A DNA stretch of 64,000 nucleotides from Absidia repens. Taxonomy: Eukaryota > Mucoromycota > Mucoromycetes > Mucorales > Cunninghamellaceae. The position numbers and the translations under genes are program-made. The stretch is from NCBI GenBank assembly GCA_002105175.1, contig MCGE01000002.1, positions 1,984,001 to 2,048,000 on the forward strand, in the 5' to 3' direction. The notes beneath the pieces are model-generated. The model ran no database searches, was not told the DNA's origin, and was given only the letters and a program-made list of their open reading frames with translations. Shown piece by piece: positions 24,401 to 34,237 of this stretch. Each line of letters starts with the position of its first letter. Position 1 is the first letter of the stretch.

Positions 24401-24779
24401 ATCAGATTCCAAATTTTTATTTTTATTTTTGTTGAGTTTAATTAAATAAAATACTATTGAAAATCCATATTTCTTTATATTGATTGATCTGGGGTGGTAA
24501 GGGGGGGGAGATCAAAACCAAAAACACATGACAGAAAAATGAAATACCAGTCGAGTTGAGACTTATCCAATAATAGACCAGCCTTCTGCCAAGGTTTCAA
24601 AAATAAAACGCTGTCTACGCAGGCATCTATTTTTTCCATTCATCAAATTGAAAACCCGCGGATTTCCCTCTGAAGTTCGCTTGAGCCCCCTTTTCTAATT
24701 CCGTTTCTTTTTTTTTTCTTTTTTTTTATTCTTTCTTTCACTTTTTTTTTAGTTTTATTTTTTATTCTTATTGTGAATC
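24401..24779. other. intergenic
   Basis: AATAAA-type signal near 24446, a G run near 24500, and a T-rich leader before the next start. Nothing else seen. Confidence 0.5.
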
Positions 24780-25162
24780 ATGGAAAATAAAGGCCAACAC
24801 TCTTATCCACCTCCTCCTTCTTATCACCCTCCTCCTCAGAATCAAAGCTATCAACCACCTCAGAATCAAAGCTACTATCAACAACAGTCGTATTCTCAAC
24901 AACAACCTTACCAGCAGCAACCTTACCAACAACCTTATCAACAACAGCAACAACAGTATTATTCTCCTCAAGCACAGCCACAAACTGTCTATGCTCCAAA
25001 TCAACAAAAGGGCGGTTCTGGGGATGCCTTATGTATGGGCTGGTAAGTAGTTAAACTAGCTTGTCTGAAGAGTTTCCAGTCAATTGAAAGTAGACTAACG
25101 TTTTTATATGCTTTAGTCTCGCTGCAATGTGTTTCTGCTGTGCCATGGATGCGTTATTCTAA
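24780..25162 (+). CDS. Pro/Gln/Tyr-rich protein with C-terminal CYSTM-type cysteine cluster
   Basis: Exons 24780-25042 and 25117-25162 encode 102 residues. The first ~75 residues are PPP, QNQSYQPP and QQQPYQQ repeats. The last ~20 read GDALCMGCLAAMCFCCAMDA, a Cys-rich hydrophobic stretch typical of CYSTM (cysteine-rich transmembrane) proteins, which are tail-anchored or palmitoylated and often linked to stress tolerance. The intron falls within the Cys cluster, and splicing restores CMGCLAAMC exactly, which supports the model. The QQ-coding tract is a CAA/CAG repeat likely to vary in length between strains. Minus-strand frames of this region are Leu/Ile-rich shadows. Confidence 0.85.
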
Positions 25163-25583
25163 ACGTCAATTAGGTGTATAGCTTACAATATCCGTTTCCA
25201 GTCTTTATGACCATTGCTCTCTCCCTTCCCCCCCCCATCATTTTTCCTGTAGCTCTTTTTGATTTGTATAGCCTTTACCAAATAAAATAAAAAAAAATAA
25301 AGATATAAAAAAAAATAAAGAATCCTGATCATGGAAGGCAAAGGGTTATTGTGGGTTTGTGCATAGACAAGGTTGATTGGCAGGTGTTGTGGACTTTCCT
25401 TCTTTGAATCTCCGCATTGCTTTTTTTTTGATTTTTCCCTTTTGAATCTTTTTTTTTTTTTGTTATTCCTTACATCAAATAGATAAACAACAGCCTCATT
25501 ATATACACCGATACAAACAAATCTCCCCAAACTACAATACTTATACAGCAAACAAAATCAATAGACCAATAGAAAACATTGAT
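25163..25583. other. intergenic
   Basis: Short A-rich stretch with AATAAA near 25280 and 25300, a C run near 25230 and T runs. A minus-strand frame here is low-complexity and is not supported. Confidence 0.5.
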
Positions 25584-26741
25584 ATGGATTCGACTATTCA
25601 CCAGCAACACCATGGACGGAAACGATACCACGGACAAGACGACGAAGATCGTAATGATTCATACAACAAGGTCCCGAAGCACCATTCAAGGACAGATGCA
25701 TCCAGCGAAGCTCATTTGGTGGCTCAGCATTACAATCAACGACCAGATGTTGGTGTGGTACAAAGAAAACAATCAAAGATCATCCGTATGCGAAGTTTCA
25801 ACAATTGGGTGAAAAGTGTATTGATTCAGCGCCATACTCGACGTCAAAATTGTGTATTTGACATGGGATGTGGAAAGGGTGGTGATCTCATCAAGTGGGC
25901 TAAAGCGAAAATTGATTATTTGATCGCAGCAGGTAACCAGGACAAAACAAAACAGACACTTTGTAGATATGTATGTTTATTTCTAATGATGTGGGTCTGC
26001 CTCTTATAGATATTGCAGCGGTATCTTTGGAACAAATGAAGGAACGATACAAAGGACTTCGCTTTAGACAATTTGATGCGGAATTCCATGCGATGGATTG
26101 CTATAGTGAGCCTATTGGGCCCCATCTTGAAACCAGGCGACCAGTAGATGTGGTGTCCATGCAATTCTGTCTCCATTATGCCTTTGAATCAGAAGAAAAA
26201 GCTCGAATGATGCTTCAGAATGTCAGTCGTCATCTTCGCTCTGGTGGCCAGTTTATTGGGACGATACCTGATGCCAATCTGCTTGTCAAACGTGTCCGTC
26301 AAGAACCACCTGATGTGGTCGGTTTTGGGAACGAGTTTTATTGGATTGAATTTGACCCACTTCCTCAGCCTAAATCCTCTTCATCTGCCTTCCCTCCCTT
26401 TGGTTGCAAGTACATGTTTCATCTGGAAGACGCCGTAGATTGCCCTGAGTATTTGGTGCATTGGGATACCTTTGAAAGGTAATGTAGTGAAATAAATTGA
26501 AATTCACAAATTGATCTCTCTCACTTATTTGTAATATTTATATAGGTTGACAAAAGAATATGGCTTGGAACTAATTTACAAGGAAAACTTTCATCCATTC
26601 TATCAACGGGCTAAACAAGATAAGGATAATGCGATGTTACTACAGAAAATTGGTGTGGTTGGTGGTCAAGGTCCCGAGATGTCTCCTGAAGAATGGGAAG
26701 CTGCTGGAATTTACTTGGCCTTTGCTTTTAGAAAACGATGA
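25584..26741 (+). CDS. ABD1: mRNA cap guanine-N7 methyltransferase
   Basis: Exons 25584-25932, 26010-26478, 26546-26741 encode 337 residues, somewhat shorter than yeast Abd1 (436). The N-terminus is His/Arg/Asp-rich and disordered. The catalytic core begins VAQHYNQR and SFNNWVKSVLI. SAM motif I is FDMGCGKGGDLIKW. Later family motifs include SMQFCLHYAFESEEKARMML, LRSGGQFIGTIPDANLL and the C-terminal PEEWEAAGIYLAFAF. The enzyme acts in the nucleus to methylate the GpppN cap after guanylyltransferase action. The alternative ATG at 25579 is out of frame. Splicing of all three exons keeps the motifs in order and in phase, so the model is firm. Confidence 0.93.
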
Positions 26742-27282
26742 TCTTGTAGTGGTGCTCGGATAGCTAGTTTATTTATCTATTTATCTATATATATAGCATA
26801 GTTTAGTATAGTATAGTATAGTACACAATATATTCCCCATATCTTGATACATTAAATTAAAACCAATATTTTTGACACAGGCTGAATTTTTTTTTTTTTT
26901 TTTTTTTTTTGGCTTCTATGTATGTGTGTGTAGGTTTATACACCGTACATGTCACTGAATATTAAAGCACGTCTAATGAATAAAATCACAGATATCACAT
27001 CCCATTCCATCTCATAAATCACTTTACCCAAATTCTACTGTAGCAATTCACTTAACAAATATTGTTAAGTATCAACATGTCATTCAAATTTAAAGTCCCC
27101 ACTTTTTTTTTTTTTTTTTTTTTGCTCTATCACAATGAGACAGTTAGAGTAGTCCAAAAAATTCAAGTCAAATGTGTAAATATAATTTTTTTATTATAAT
27201 ACAGTCTACCAAACAAAAATCTAAATTACAAACTATATACTAAATGATTATATAATAATAAAATAAGGTCTATACATCTACA
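26742..27282. other. spacer between convergent genes
   Basis: Tandem AGTAT units near 26800-26823, T runs at about 26886-26910 and 27103-27123. The tail serves as 3' UTR for genes on both strands. No coding feature. Confidence 0.5.
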
Positions 27283-28732
27283 CTAGTCATTTTGTGTTGA
27301 TTCCAAATGAGATGATTGGTTGTCAGGTATCCAATAGACTACTTCATTTTTGCCTTCAAAGTCCAAATAAGCCGTTTCAATCTTACCCCCATATCCACCT
27401 GTGTCCTTTTCACATAAATACTGAATGAGATCCTTGGTCGTCAGCACAGGCGCCCCCGTTGATAGTTGTCGATGTAGATTTTCGCGTCCAAATACACAAC
27501 AAGGTACCACTGCAAAAGGAATTCCCAGTTTGATCGCCGTATCTACAATGGGTTCCGTTGCTTGGTCGGCGTGTAATCCAATCATCAAAGTAGTCCGCAA
27601 TATAAGATCTTGATGTGTGTATATAAAAGCATCGTCTAGCAACGTTGGCATAAAAGTTGGTTTAATATCTGGGTATGGCCAAGGTTGGGATCGTTTTGTT
27701 GTTGAATTGCCATCATCATCGTCATCACCGTTGCCGTTGATATGTTTTTCCATAAGCCGCCGTAACCTTGTAAACCAGTAATTGGGTTGTTTTCGTACAT
27801 TTGGCTCCACAACCGTAGAGGGAATACCAAAGGCATGACATAAAAACATGGATACGTCACCTTTGCCGCCAGCCACATCAAGCACCGTTGTCTTTTTCTT
27901 GGAGTTGGAGGATGAGTGGTTAGAAGAAGATCGCACAAGCTTTGGCACAAGAATTGTATGTACCCATTGGGCGAATATCAGAGCACGCAAGGCATGGGGC
28001 TTTTTGTCTTTGTGGGGGTCGTCCGGGTCCGCTGTGATGATTTTCCGTATTTCAAGTCGCTAAAGAAGATATAATGAAAACGAGCTATGTCAATACATAC
28101 AAAATGCTCTATCACTCATATATATCCCTCCCCTATCCCATTGATTACTTCAGACTTACCTCCTGTACCCATATCTCTCTTGCCTTTTCAAAATCAGGGC
28201 CAGTAGGATGTTGGAAAGGACAGGTATCCATTCGGTAACACTTCCGTTGGTTGAGCCAGTACTTGCAAGTCATATCCTTTTTGGCCTTTTCTTCACCATT
28301 CCATTGCTTGATTGTGTCGTGCGTCTTGTTCAATAAAGGAGGATCGGCAATGAACGGTTTAGAATCGGTGTACGCAGTGGTGATAATCGGTAAGGCGGTG
28401 CTTTGCCAAACTTCAAAGGTCTTGTTTTGTCCTTCAGAGGGATCAGTCGGTCGGCCAACAAATAGTCGCACACGATGGCCAGGACGTGAAAGTCGGAGAC
28501 AATCTTGATGATCAACCGAAGTCATCGATCCATCGTCACAACGAAAAAGCACCTGTACTTTCTTTGGGTCCGTCGCTGATGTTGTTTCTGCAGTTGGCTT
28601 CGTCGAATTCGTCACCAGTACATCAATAAAAAATAGCTTTCGGTAAAGTTTACGTCGATGGCGTATTTCACCTTCGATCCATTCAGTGGGAATAAAAGGT
28701 TGAAACCGATCAGTAGTTGGAGCTGACTCCAT
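27283..28732 (-). CDS. CCCH zinc-finger protein fused to a class I methyltransferase-like domain
   Basis: Two exons, 28160-28732 and 27283-28059, join in phase to 449 residues starting MESAPTTDRF. The ATG at 28789 would add a poly-Phe lead from T-rich DNA and is rejected. Residues ~165-185 form a C-x8-C-x5-C-x3-H finger (CKYWLNQRKCYRMDTCPFQH), the usual single-stranded RNA-binding type. The C-terminal half has VLDVAGGKGDVSMFL, a SAM-binding motif I, then LMIGLHADQATEPIVDTAIK and FAVVPCCVFGREN, the last recalling the PCC motif region of several RNA methyltransferase-like families. The mix suggests an RNA (tRNA?) methyltransferase, but I cannot name the family. It is convergent with ABD1. Confidence 0.8.
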
Positions 28733-29190
28733 AGTCGCAGTATAGTTTGTCAAAAAGAAAAAAAAAAGGGAAAAAAGTTTTTGATTCATTTTTCAAAATT
28801 GAGGCTGGATTTGAAATTGACCAGTATGATTTTTTTACCAGATCAATAAAGGAAATTATTGATCCATAGATAATTCATGCTCGAAGACATTTTTCTATGC
28901 AGTGAACATATACAGCACTGTGCATATCATTACATACCTCAATAAAACGTTGGTGTAGAGCAGTTTTGAACGAAGATGGTCTGCCGTATTGTTATTAGAC
29001 TTCCTCTACAGTAGGAACCCACAATAGCGACGCCAATGAGAAAATGAAATTGCACTGTTACTTTGGGTATGAGAATATCTCTATTTTGATAGTGTAGCCA
29101 TGCTATGTCTAACAAGACAGCGGTTTTCATTCTATTTTTTTTTTGTTATCGAAATGAATGGGCAGAGTTGCAGGTCAGCGACAGACCATT
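28733..29190. other. intergenic
   Basis: AT-rich DNA between the CCCH gene promoter and repeat copy C. No feature is supported. Confidence 0.45.
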
Positions 29191-30365
29191 TTCAAATCCC
29201 GCACACATGATTTTATTTTGTCCTGTTTTTATTTATTTCGCTCCCTTCTTTTTTTTTTTTCTTCCTCATTCAGCTTGTTAAAGGTCATGGTAATCTTAGA
29301 TTAGTATCAGGATTGTTTTAGAAGGAGTTTTAGCTCAGGGATTACAAGACCTCTCATTTTGTATTCAGGATTTTGGACCACCGTTAGTGGGCCGTTTGGA
29401 GTCACATTAGCTCAGTTTAGTCTTAGTTTGTCCATATCTTGTATCTATATCTGAATAAAATATGTCTCTTTTACTTGCCTCAATGAAAAATGTTCCATTA
29501 GTGTCTCTTATGTCTTGCGCATCAATAACATATGGCCCTTTGGTCTTCCTCATGTCTTTTACAATAAATTAACTCAAGTTTTACAATTGCCCTATTAGAT
29601 TAGTGTTGATCATTCTTTAAATCTCATATTGTCTCCCTCATGCTTCCTCCAATAGATCTTTCCATTATTCTTGCTACGATAAACCCCTCGTCTTTAGCTT
29701 TAGTATCTACCGAAACGTTTCAATAAAATGTACCCTTTTATTAACCATCCTCTGAGCTGTCAGATAGTAGTATTATTTTTATTATGGCGGTTTTATAAGT
29801 GTCCTAACGTACACCTGATCTCTATCTCCTGTCATTCTGGAATCTGTGACTGATTGACAGTCCTGGGTCACTGAATATCAAACGTGGTCTTCTACCTAAT
29901 CTACCAGATATATTAATAAATTTAGACAACAATGTGACTCTAGCTATTGCTATACTGTAGATAGTGCATTTATCATACTTACTGACTGACACACTGTTAT
30001 AATAATAGTAATAATAATAGTAATAAAAACTCAGGAAGTTCCTTTTCGTCGAGCTTTCAAGGACTCTTACCATGCATACTAATGCATCAAAACCGTCTTT
30101 CTGCCGCTACAAGCGACCAATTCGCAGTTTTAGCTCACTTGATATGAAAGTTGGAGTCATTGCTGTTCCATCATTCATATCAACCATCAAAGTGGTGCAG
30201 TTAGAGTAGCCTCCACGCGGCTACACAGAATATTTATAGCCTGTTAATTTTGTATTTGCACGAGTACAATGACAAAATAAAGCCTCACGGGCTATATGCT
30301 AAGATATATATCGTAACAGTGTCTAACTTCAACTAAAAGCTCACTTCAACAGTCTTCCCCTGACA
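29191..30365 (+). repeat. Dispersed ~1.1-kb repeat, copy C
   Basis: Border TTCAAATCCCGCACACATGA, then the CT-rich tract and the conserved blocks (CAGGGATTACAAG, TTTAGTCTTAGTTTGTCCATA, AATAAAATATGTCTC). It ends CACTTCAACAGTCTTCCCCTGACA; a further ~40 bases resemble the tail beyond copy A. It is much more diverged than the A/B pair. It keeps a perfect 10-bp hairpin (arms 30139-30148 and 30174-30183) with the same 25-base loop length as A. Confidence 0.8.
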
Positions 30366-30905
30366 CCCAGTTAATCGCTTTTTTGGAAGTGTGAGAATGT
30401 TTGAAACTCGTGCAAAATCTTTTTACTTTATCATACACGTATGAAAATGTAAGTAACATAACATATATAAGCATACAGCATATACAAATAAATACTGTAC
30501 ATATAAATATTGTGGTATCAATTTTGCTTTATTTGGTTTAATTTGTATTAGTGATTAAAAATAAAATAATAAAAGGAAGGAGAATAACATATATACTACA
30601 ATATGTACGCTGAAGGGGAAGAACTAATATCTATGACTGGCTATGTTCAAAGGGGAAAGAGATTGATACTATAACTATGACATAGCATGTGTTTGTATAT
30701 CGATAACGGGTCTAAACTAATGCATTGACCTGGCACGTTTCTTGATTGACCGCATAGGAACCGAGGTCACTGGTGATTTTTCAATGTTCATGGACTTGAG
30801 TCGAATAATGGCTATCAATCCAAAATATAAGAGAAGTCAGCGTCCTAATATCAGTTGGGTGTACCTTGTTCCACGCCACCATCAAACACGTGAGCCTATA
30901 CTCTC
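30366..30905. other. intergenic, 3' flank of the TGL-like gene
   Basis: AT-rich with AATAAA-like words on both strands. A plus-strand frame at 30742-31104 overlaps the real minus-strand exons and is not counted. Confidence 0.5.
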
Positions 30906-33568
30906 TTATATACCTTCATCTAAAGCCAGTTCAATCATACACCGAGTGCGGATCAACGATACAAGAGGCCATGTAGACCTCTCACCATGGAGAATCCTAA
31001 TTATAAAACTTGGGAATGAGTTCCATCCTACGCAGCTCATTGTGAAGATAATGCTTACCAATATGCAAGAGAAGCATGGGTGGGATTCGAAAAGAGAATG
31101 TTGAAATCCTACAGAAAAAAAAAAAAAAACGAAATCAGAGATATCCGTAACAATAAAAACTCCTTTGTCTTTTTTTTTTTTTTTTTTTTTTGCACTGACC
31201 GAGAGAGAAAGTTGAGGCACAATGTTGACGTTTCCAGATATTTTGAGTTCAATCAAACCGCGGAATATGTTCGGCAATAAATGCACCTGATCCAACTAGA
31301 TGAAACAAAACAAGTTCAAGGATCATCACCTTTATTTCTTTTCTTTTCTATTTTACCTGATATAACCTATGCCGAATTTCTGAAGCTACCATATACACGA
31401 ACTTGTTCCAAATAGAGTCGTTATGCAGCTGACTGAGAGGAGAAATGAATGGAATGGCATAAGAACTGGCTTGTGACACAATAAAGTGATTGACATTGAA
31501 TAATTCAGATAGTTCATGCAAAGGAGCTTCACTACGATAGATGAAAAATAAATAAAGTTAAAATAGCCTATTCATCATCCGACCACCTCATAAATTTTAG
31601 CTTACCTTTCGGTAGATGAAGTTTCAGTCCATGGATTCCATTTGACATCTGCATCAAGATAAACAGTGAAGAGATTAGTATCGAGCAGAGCAAGAGATTC
31701 GTTTTTTTTTTCATTTCACCTGAAGAATTCCATTTTACAATGTTTCCGTTTTTATCCTTGGCCAATAAATCACAACTTGAGAACAATCCAGATGAGGCAG
31801 TTGAGCAACAAGCGGCACTCCAGATGAGCTACAAAAATCATAAATAAATAAATAGAGAATGAACATGACTTTAATAAAATCCCAATGTAACTCTACTATA
31901 CTCACAACGTTAGGAGCAGTCATATAATTGAGCAACTGGGGAACTTCATGGGTCCTTGTTGTTGATACGCTTATGTTCAAAATGCGATTACTTCGATTGT
32001 ATGCTTCCTAAATATTCAAAATAACCAATTTCTATTAGTACTGCATAAGGTCATACCAATTGTGATTCTTATTTTCTTACTTCGAATGTCAAATCACCAA
32101 CGTTTTCACGGACACATTTCCGTAATACCTTCATATCCAGAAGGTATCCTATTATGAACCCAATGAGCAATAAAATAGAATAATAAGATAACCGAGACTA
32201 AATCCACAGGTATGTCAATTTTACCATATTTGATCAACCGAGTTATACGACGTTTGAAGTGTCTATGATAAATGGAATGTGATTATTTCAAGTTAATATC
32301 ATAAGCATAGTAGTGTTGTGCGTGTTCAGATTACCCTTTATCACTTTGCCTTGAAAAAGCTGTCAGATTGATTCCATCAGGTTGGAGGATTTGCTGAATA
32401 ACCACAATGATGTTAGAAACGGCTATTATTATTATCATTCCCCAGACTCCCCCCTTTTTTTTGTATCTTACCGGTAGTTCATCATCAGTATGAATGCAAA
32501 TCAAAGAGGCAATCATGGCACTAATAGCATTGCCACTGATAATTCTTGGTAGCAGTCCTTGCTCGTTCAAAGTCTTTACAACACCAATATGATATAAAGC
32601 TAAAACAAATAAATGGTTAAAATAGTTCATTCAATTTTAACCAACTTCAAATTTCTCCAACTTACCGAAGGCCGAAGCACCGTTCAGCACCAAAGCTGAT
32701 CGTCCAAACCCTTGACGAGTATCCGAAAAAAATTTCATTTTTGCTTGAGGATCCAAACCAGGGGATGATTCAATGTATTCGATCTGAGTGACTACTTCAT
32801 CCATATAATCTTCAATCGTCTGTTTTGTTCTAAAAATGCAAATATTAGAATGGAAATTAGTTTCGGGTTAGTTTCAATTTTTGTGTTCGTTTCATCTAAC
32901 CCAATATGACAGCGTGTAAACATCTTTCGATCGCTAATACCACCGAAGTTTCGTAAAAGTCCACCGCGCAAAAGGTACGTCATCGAGTTGACATCGTCGG
33001 CCTGTCTTGCATTGTATAAATGATCCATCCTTGAAGTGATGAGTTTGTAATCATAGAGTTTTGACCTAGCTTGTTGTTTCCATAAATCATTCCCTATAGA
33101 AATAATTAAGTAACGTTATTCCAATTATACTGGTGTTGTAGCGTGTTTGTTCATGTTTCTTTTAAGCCGATCGTTTTACCTAGTAATCTGAAATATATAA
33201 TTAATACCTAGCAAGTCCTTTAGTATATTTATATTGCATTACCTGTCTAGTTCAATTGCCTTGTCACACCAATCGTCATAGCTGTTTGCGTTCGACAGCT
33301 GTCTGGATAGTTTGCCTTCCGGTCTATTGTCGTTAATTCGATGCCACGTTTTCTAATGGAAGGTACATTATAACGAATTATATTTAATAATATTCCATCC
33401 AATACGTTAATTGAGTCAAGTAGAGAGCTGACTTACTATCCATGGTTGTATAAGGTATTCAGAAAACAGTCGAAGTCCAGTGTAGATAATGTCTAAAAAT
33501 GGTACAATGACAAAATGGAGAGGATCCTTTACCACATTCTGTACCCATGGAAGAGATTCATTTGTCAT
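30906..33568 (-). CDS. TGL3/4/5-type patatin protein (DUF3336 + patatin) lacking catalytic motifs
   Basis: Sixteen exons in order: 33437-33568, 33243-33352, 33180-33187, 32901-33093, 32666-32829, 32472-32599, 32335-32393, 32225-32262, 32081-32148, 31906-32007, 31720-31828, 31606-31648, 31357-31531, 31200-31295, 31059-31108, 30906-30996. Phase holds throughout, giving 521 residues. DUF3336 landmarks: SYDDWCDKAIELDR, LYDYKLITSRM, LLRGGLLRNFGGI, IEYIESSPGL. The patatin scaffold continues with LYHIGVVKTLNEQGLLPRII, LLNYMTAPNVLIWSA and ELFNVNHFIVSQ. Active relatives are lipid-droplet triacylglycerol lipases or lysophospholipid acyltransferases. Here the oxyanion GGG reads GAS (198-200), the GxSxG elbow reads GNAIS (225-229, Ser to Ala), and the DGS segment is absent. 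It is either a pseudoenzyme or a very young decaying gene; intact phase favours the former. The third exon is only 8 bases. Confidence 0.85.
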
Positions 33569-34039
33569 GACACTAAAATAATTCAAATCTGTGTATAGGA
33601 AAAAAAAAAAAAAAGAAGAAAAGAAAAGAAAAAAAAAGTAAACAAAAAACTATGAAAAAAAAGAAAGCAAAAAAAAAAAAAAAAAAAAAAAAAGTGGGAT
33701 ACAGGCACTTTTTCACATGGCAAGGCTGATCGGTATTTGAATGTGCATTAGACGAGTACAAAAGTAAGATCACCAGCACCCCTACATTTTTAACTGGTAA
33801 ATCTCCCTTTGCACCCGAGTCATGTGCCGGTCATTCAACATGTCTCTGTTGTCTATATACCCCATGTTTTGAATTGGCATAGTCATCGGCCCCTTCCATC
33901 CACATTTCTATTTTTATCAATCTGTGCGATATTTAACAGTTGGTCATGTCAAACCCAAGACCGACAAGTTATGTGCTACCTATTTCGGATCCGGGGTAAG
34001 TCCAAATCCAGCACGATTTCCGCATATCATAGGCATAGC

Positions 34040-34088
<49 letters not shown>

Positions 34089-34237
34089 CATCAAGACGGT
34101 AAGAATAATGGTATTGATAGATAGAAGGTATTTTATTGAAGGCAAAATTAAATCAAAGATGAGAGGATATATTCATAAACTAAAACAGGGAAACAGAGGG
34201 ATTTCTACTATACTAAAGACAAAACAAAACAAAAAAA
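33569..34237. other. intergenic with long A tracts
   Basis: Two A-rich tracts (about 33600-33693 and 34041-34086, the latter 46 uninterrupted As). Lies between the TGL-like gene's start and the copper ATPase's 3' end. No gene seen. Confidence 0.5.

Noticed and set aside
29150..29215. tRNA-like B box (TTCAAATCCC) at the repeat border, suggesting a tRNA-derived SINE
   Set aside because: No A box at the right distance, and the sequence left of the border is unrelated between copies, so a tRNA head is not supported.
30742..31104. 120-codon plus-strand frame
   Set aside because: Antisense to exons 15 and 16 of the TGL-like gene, whose phase and family motifs are clear.
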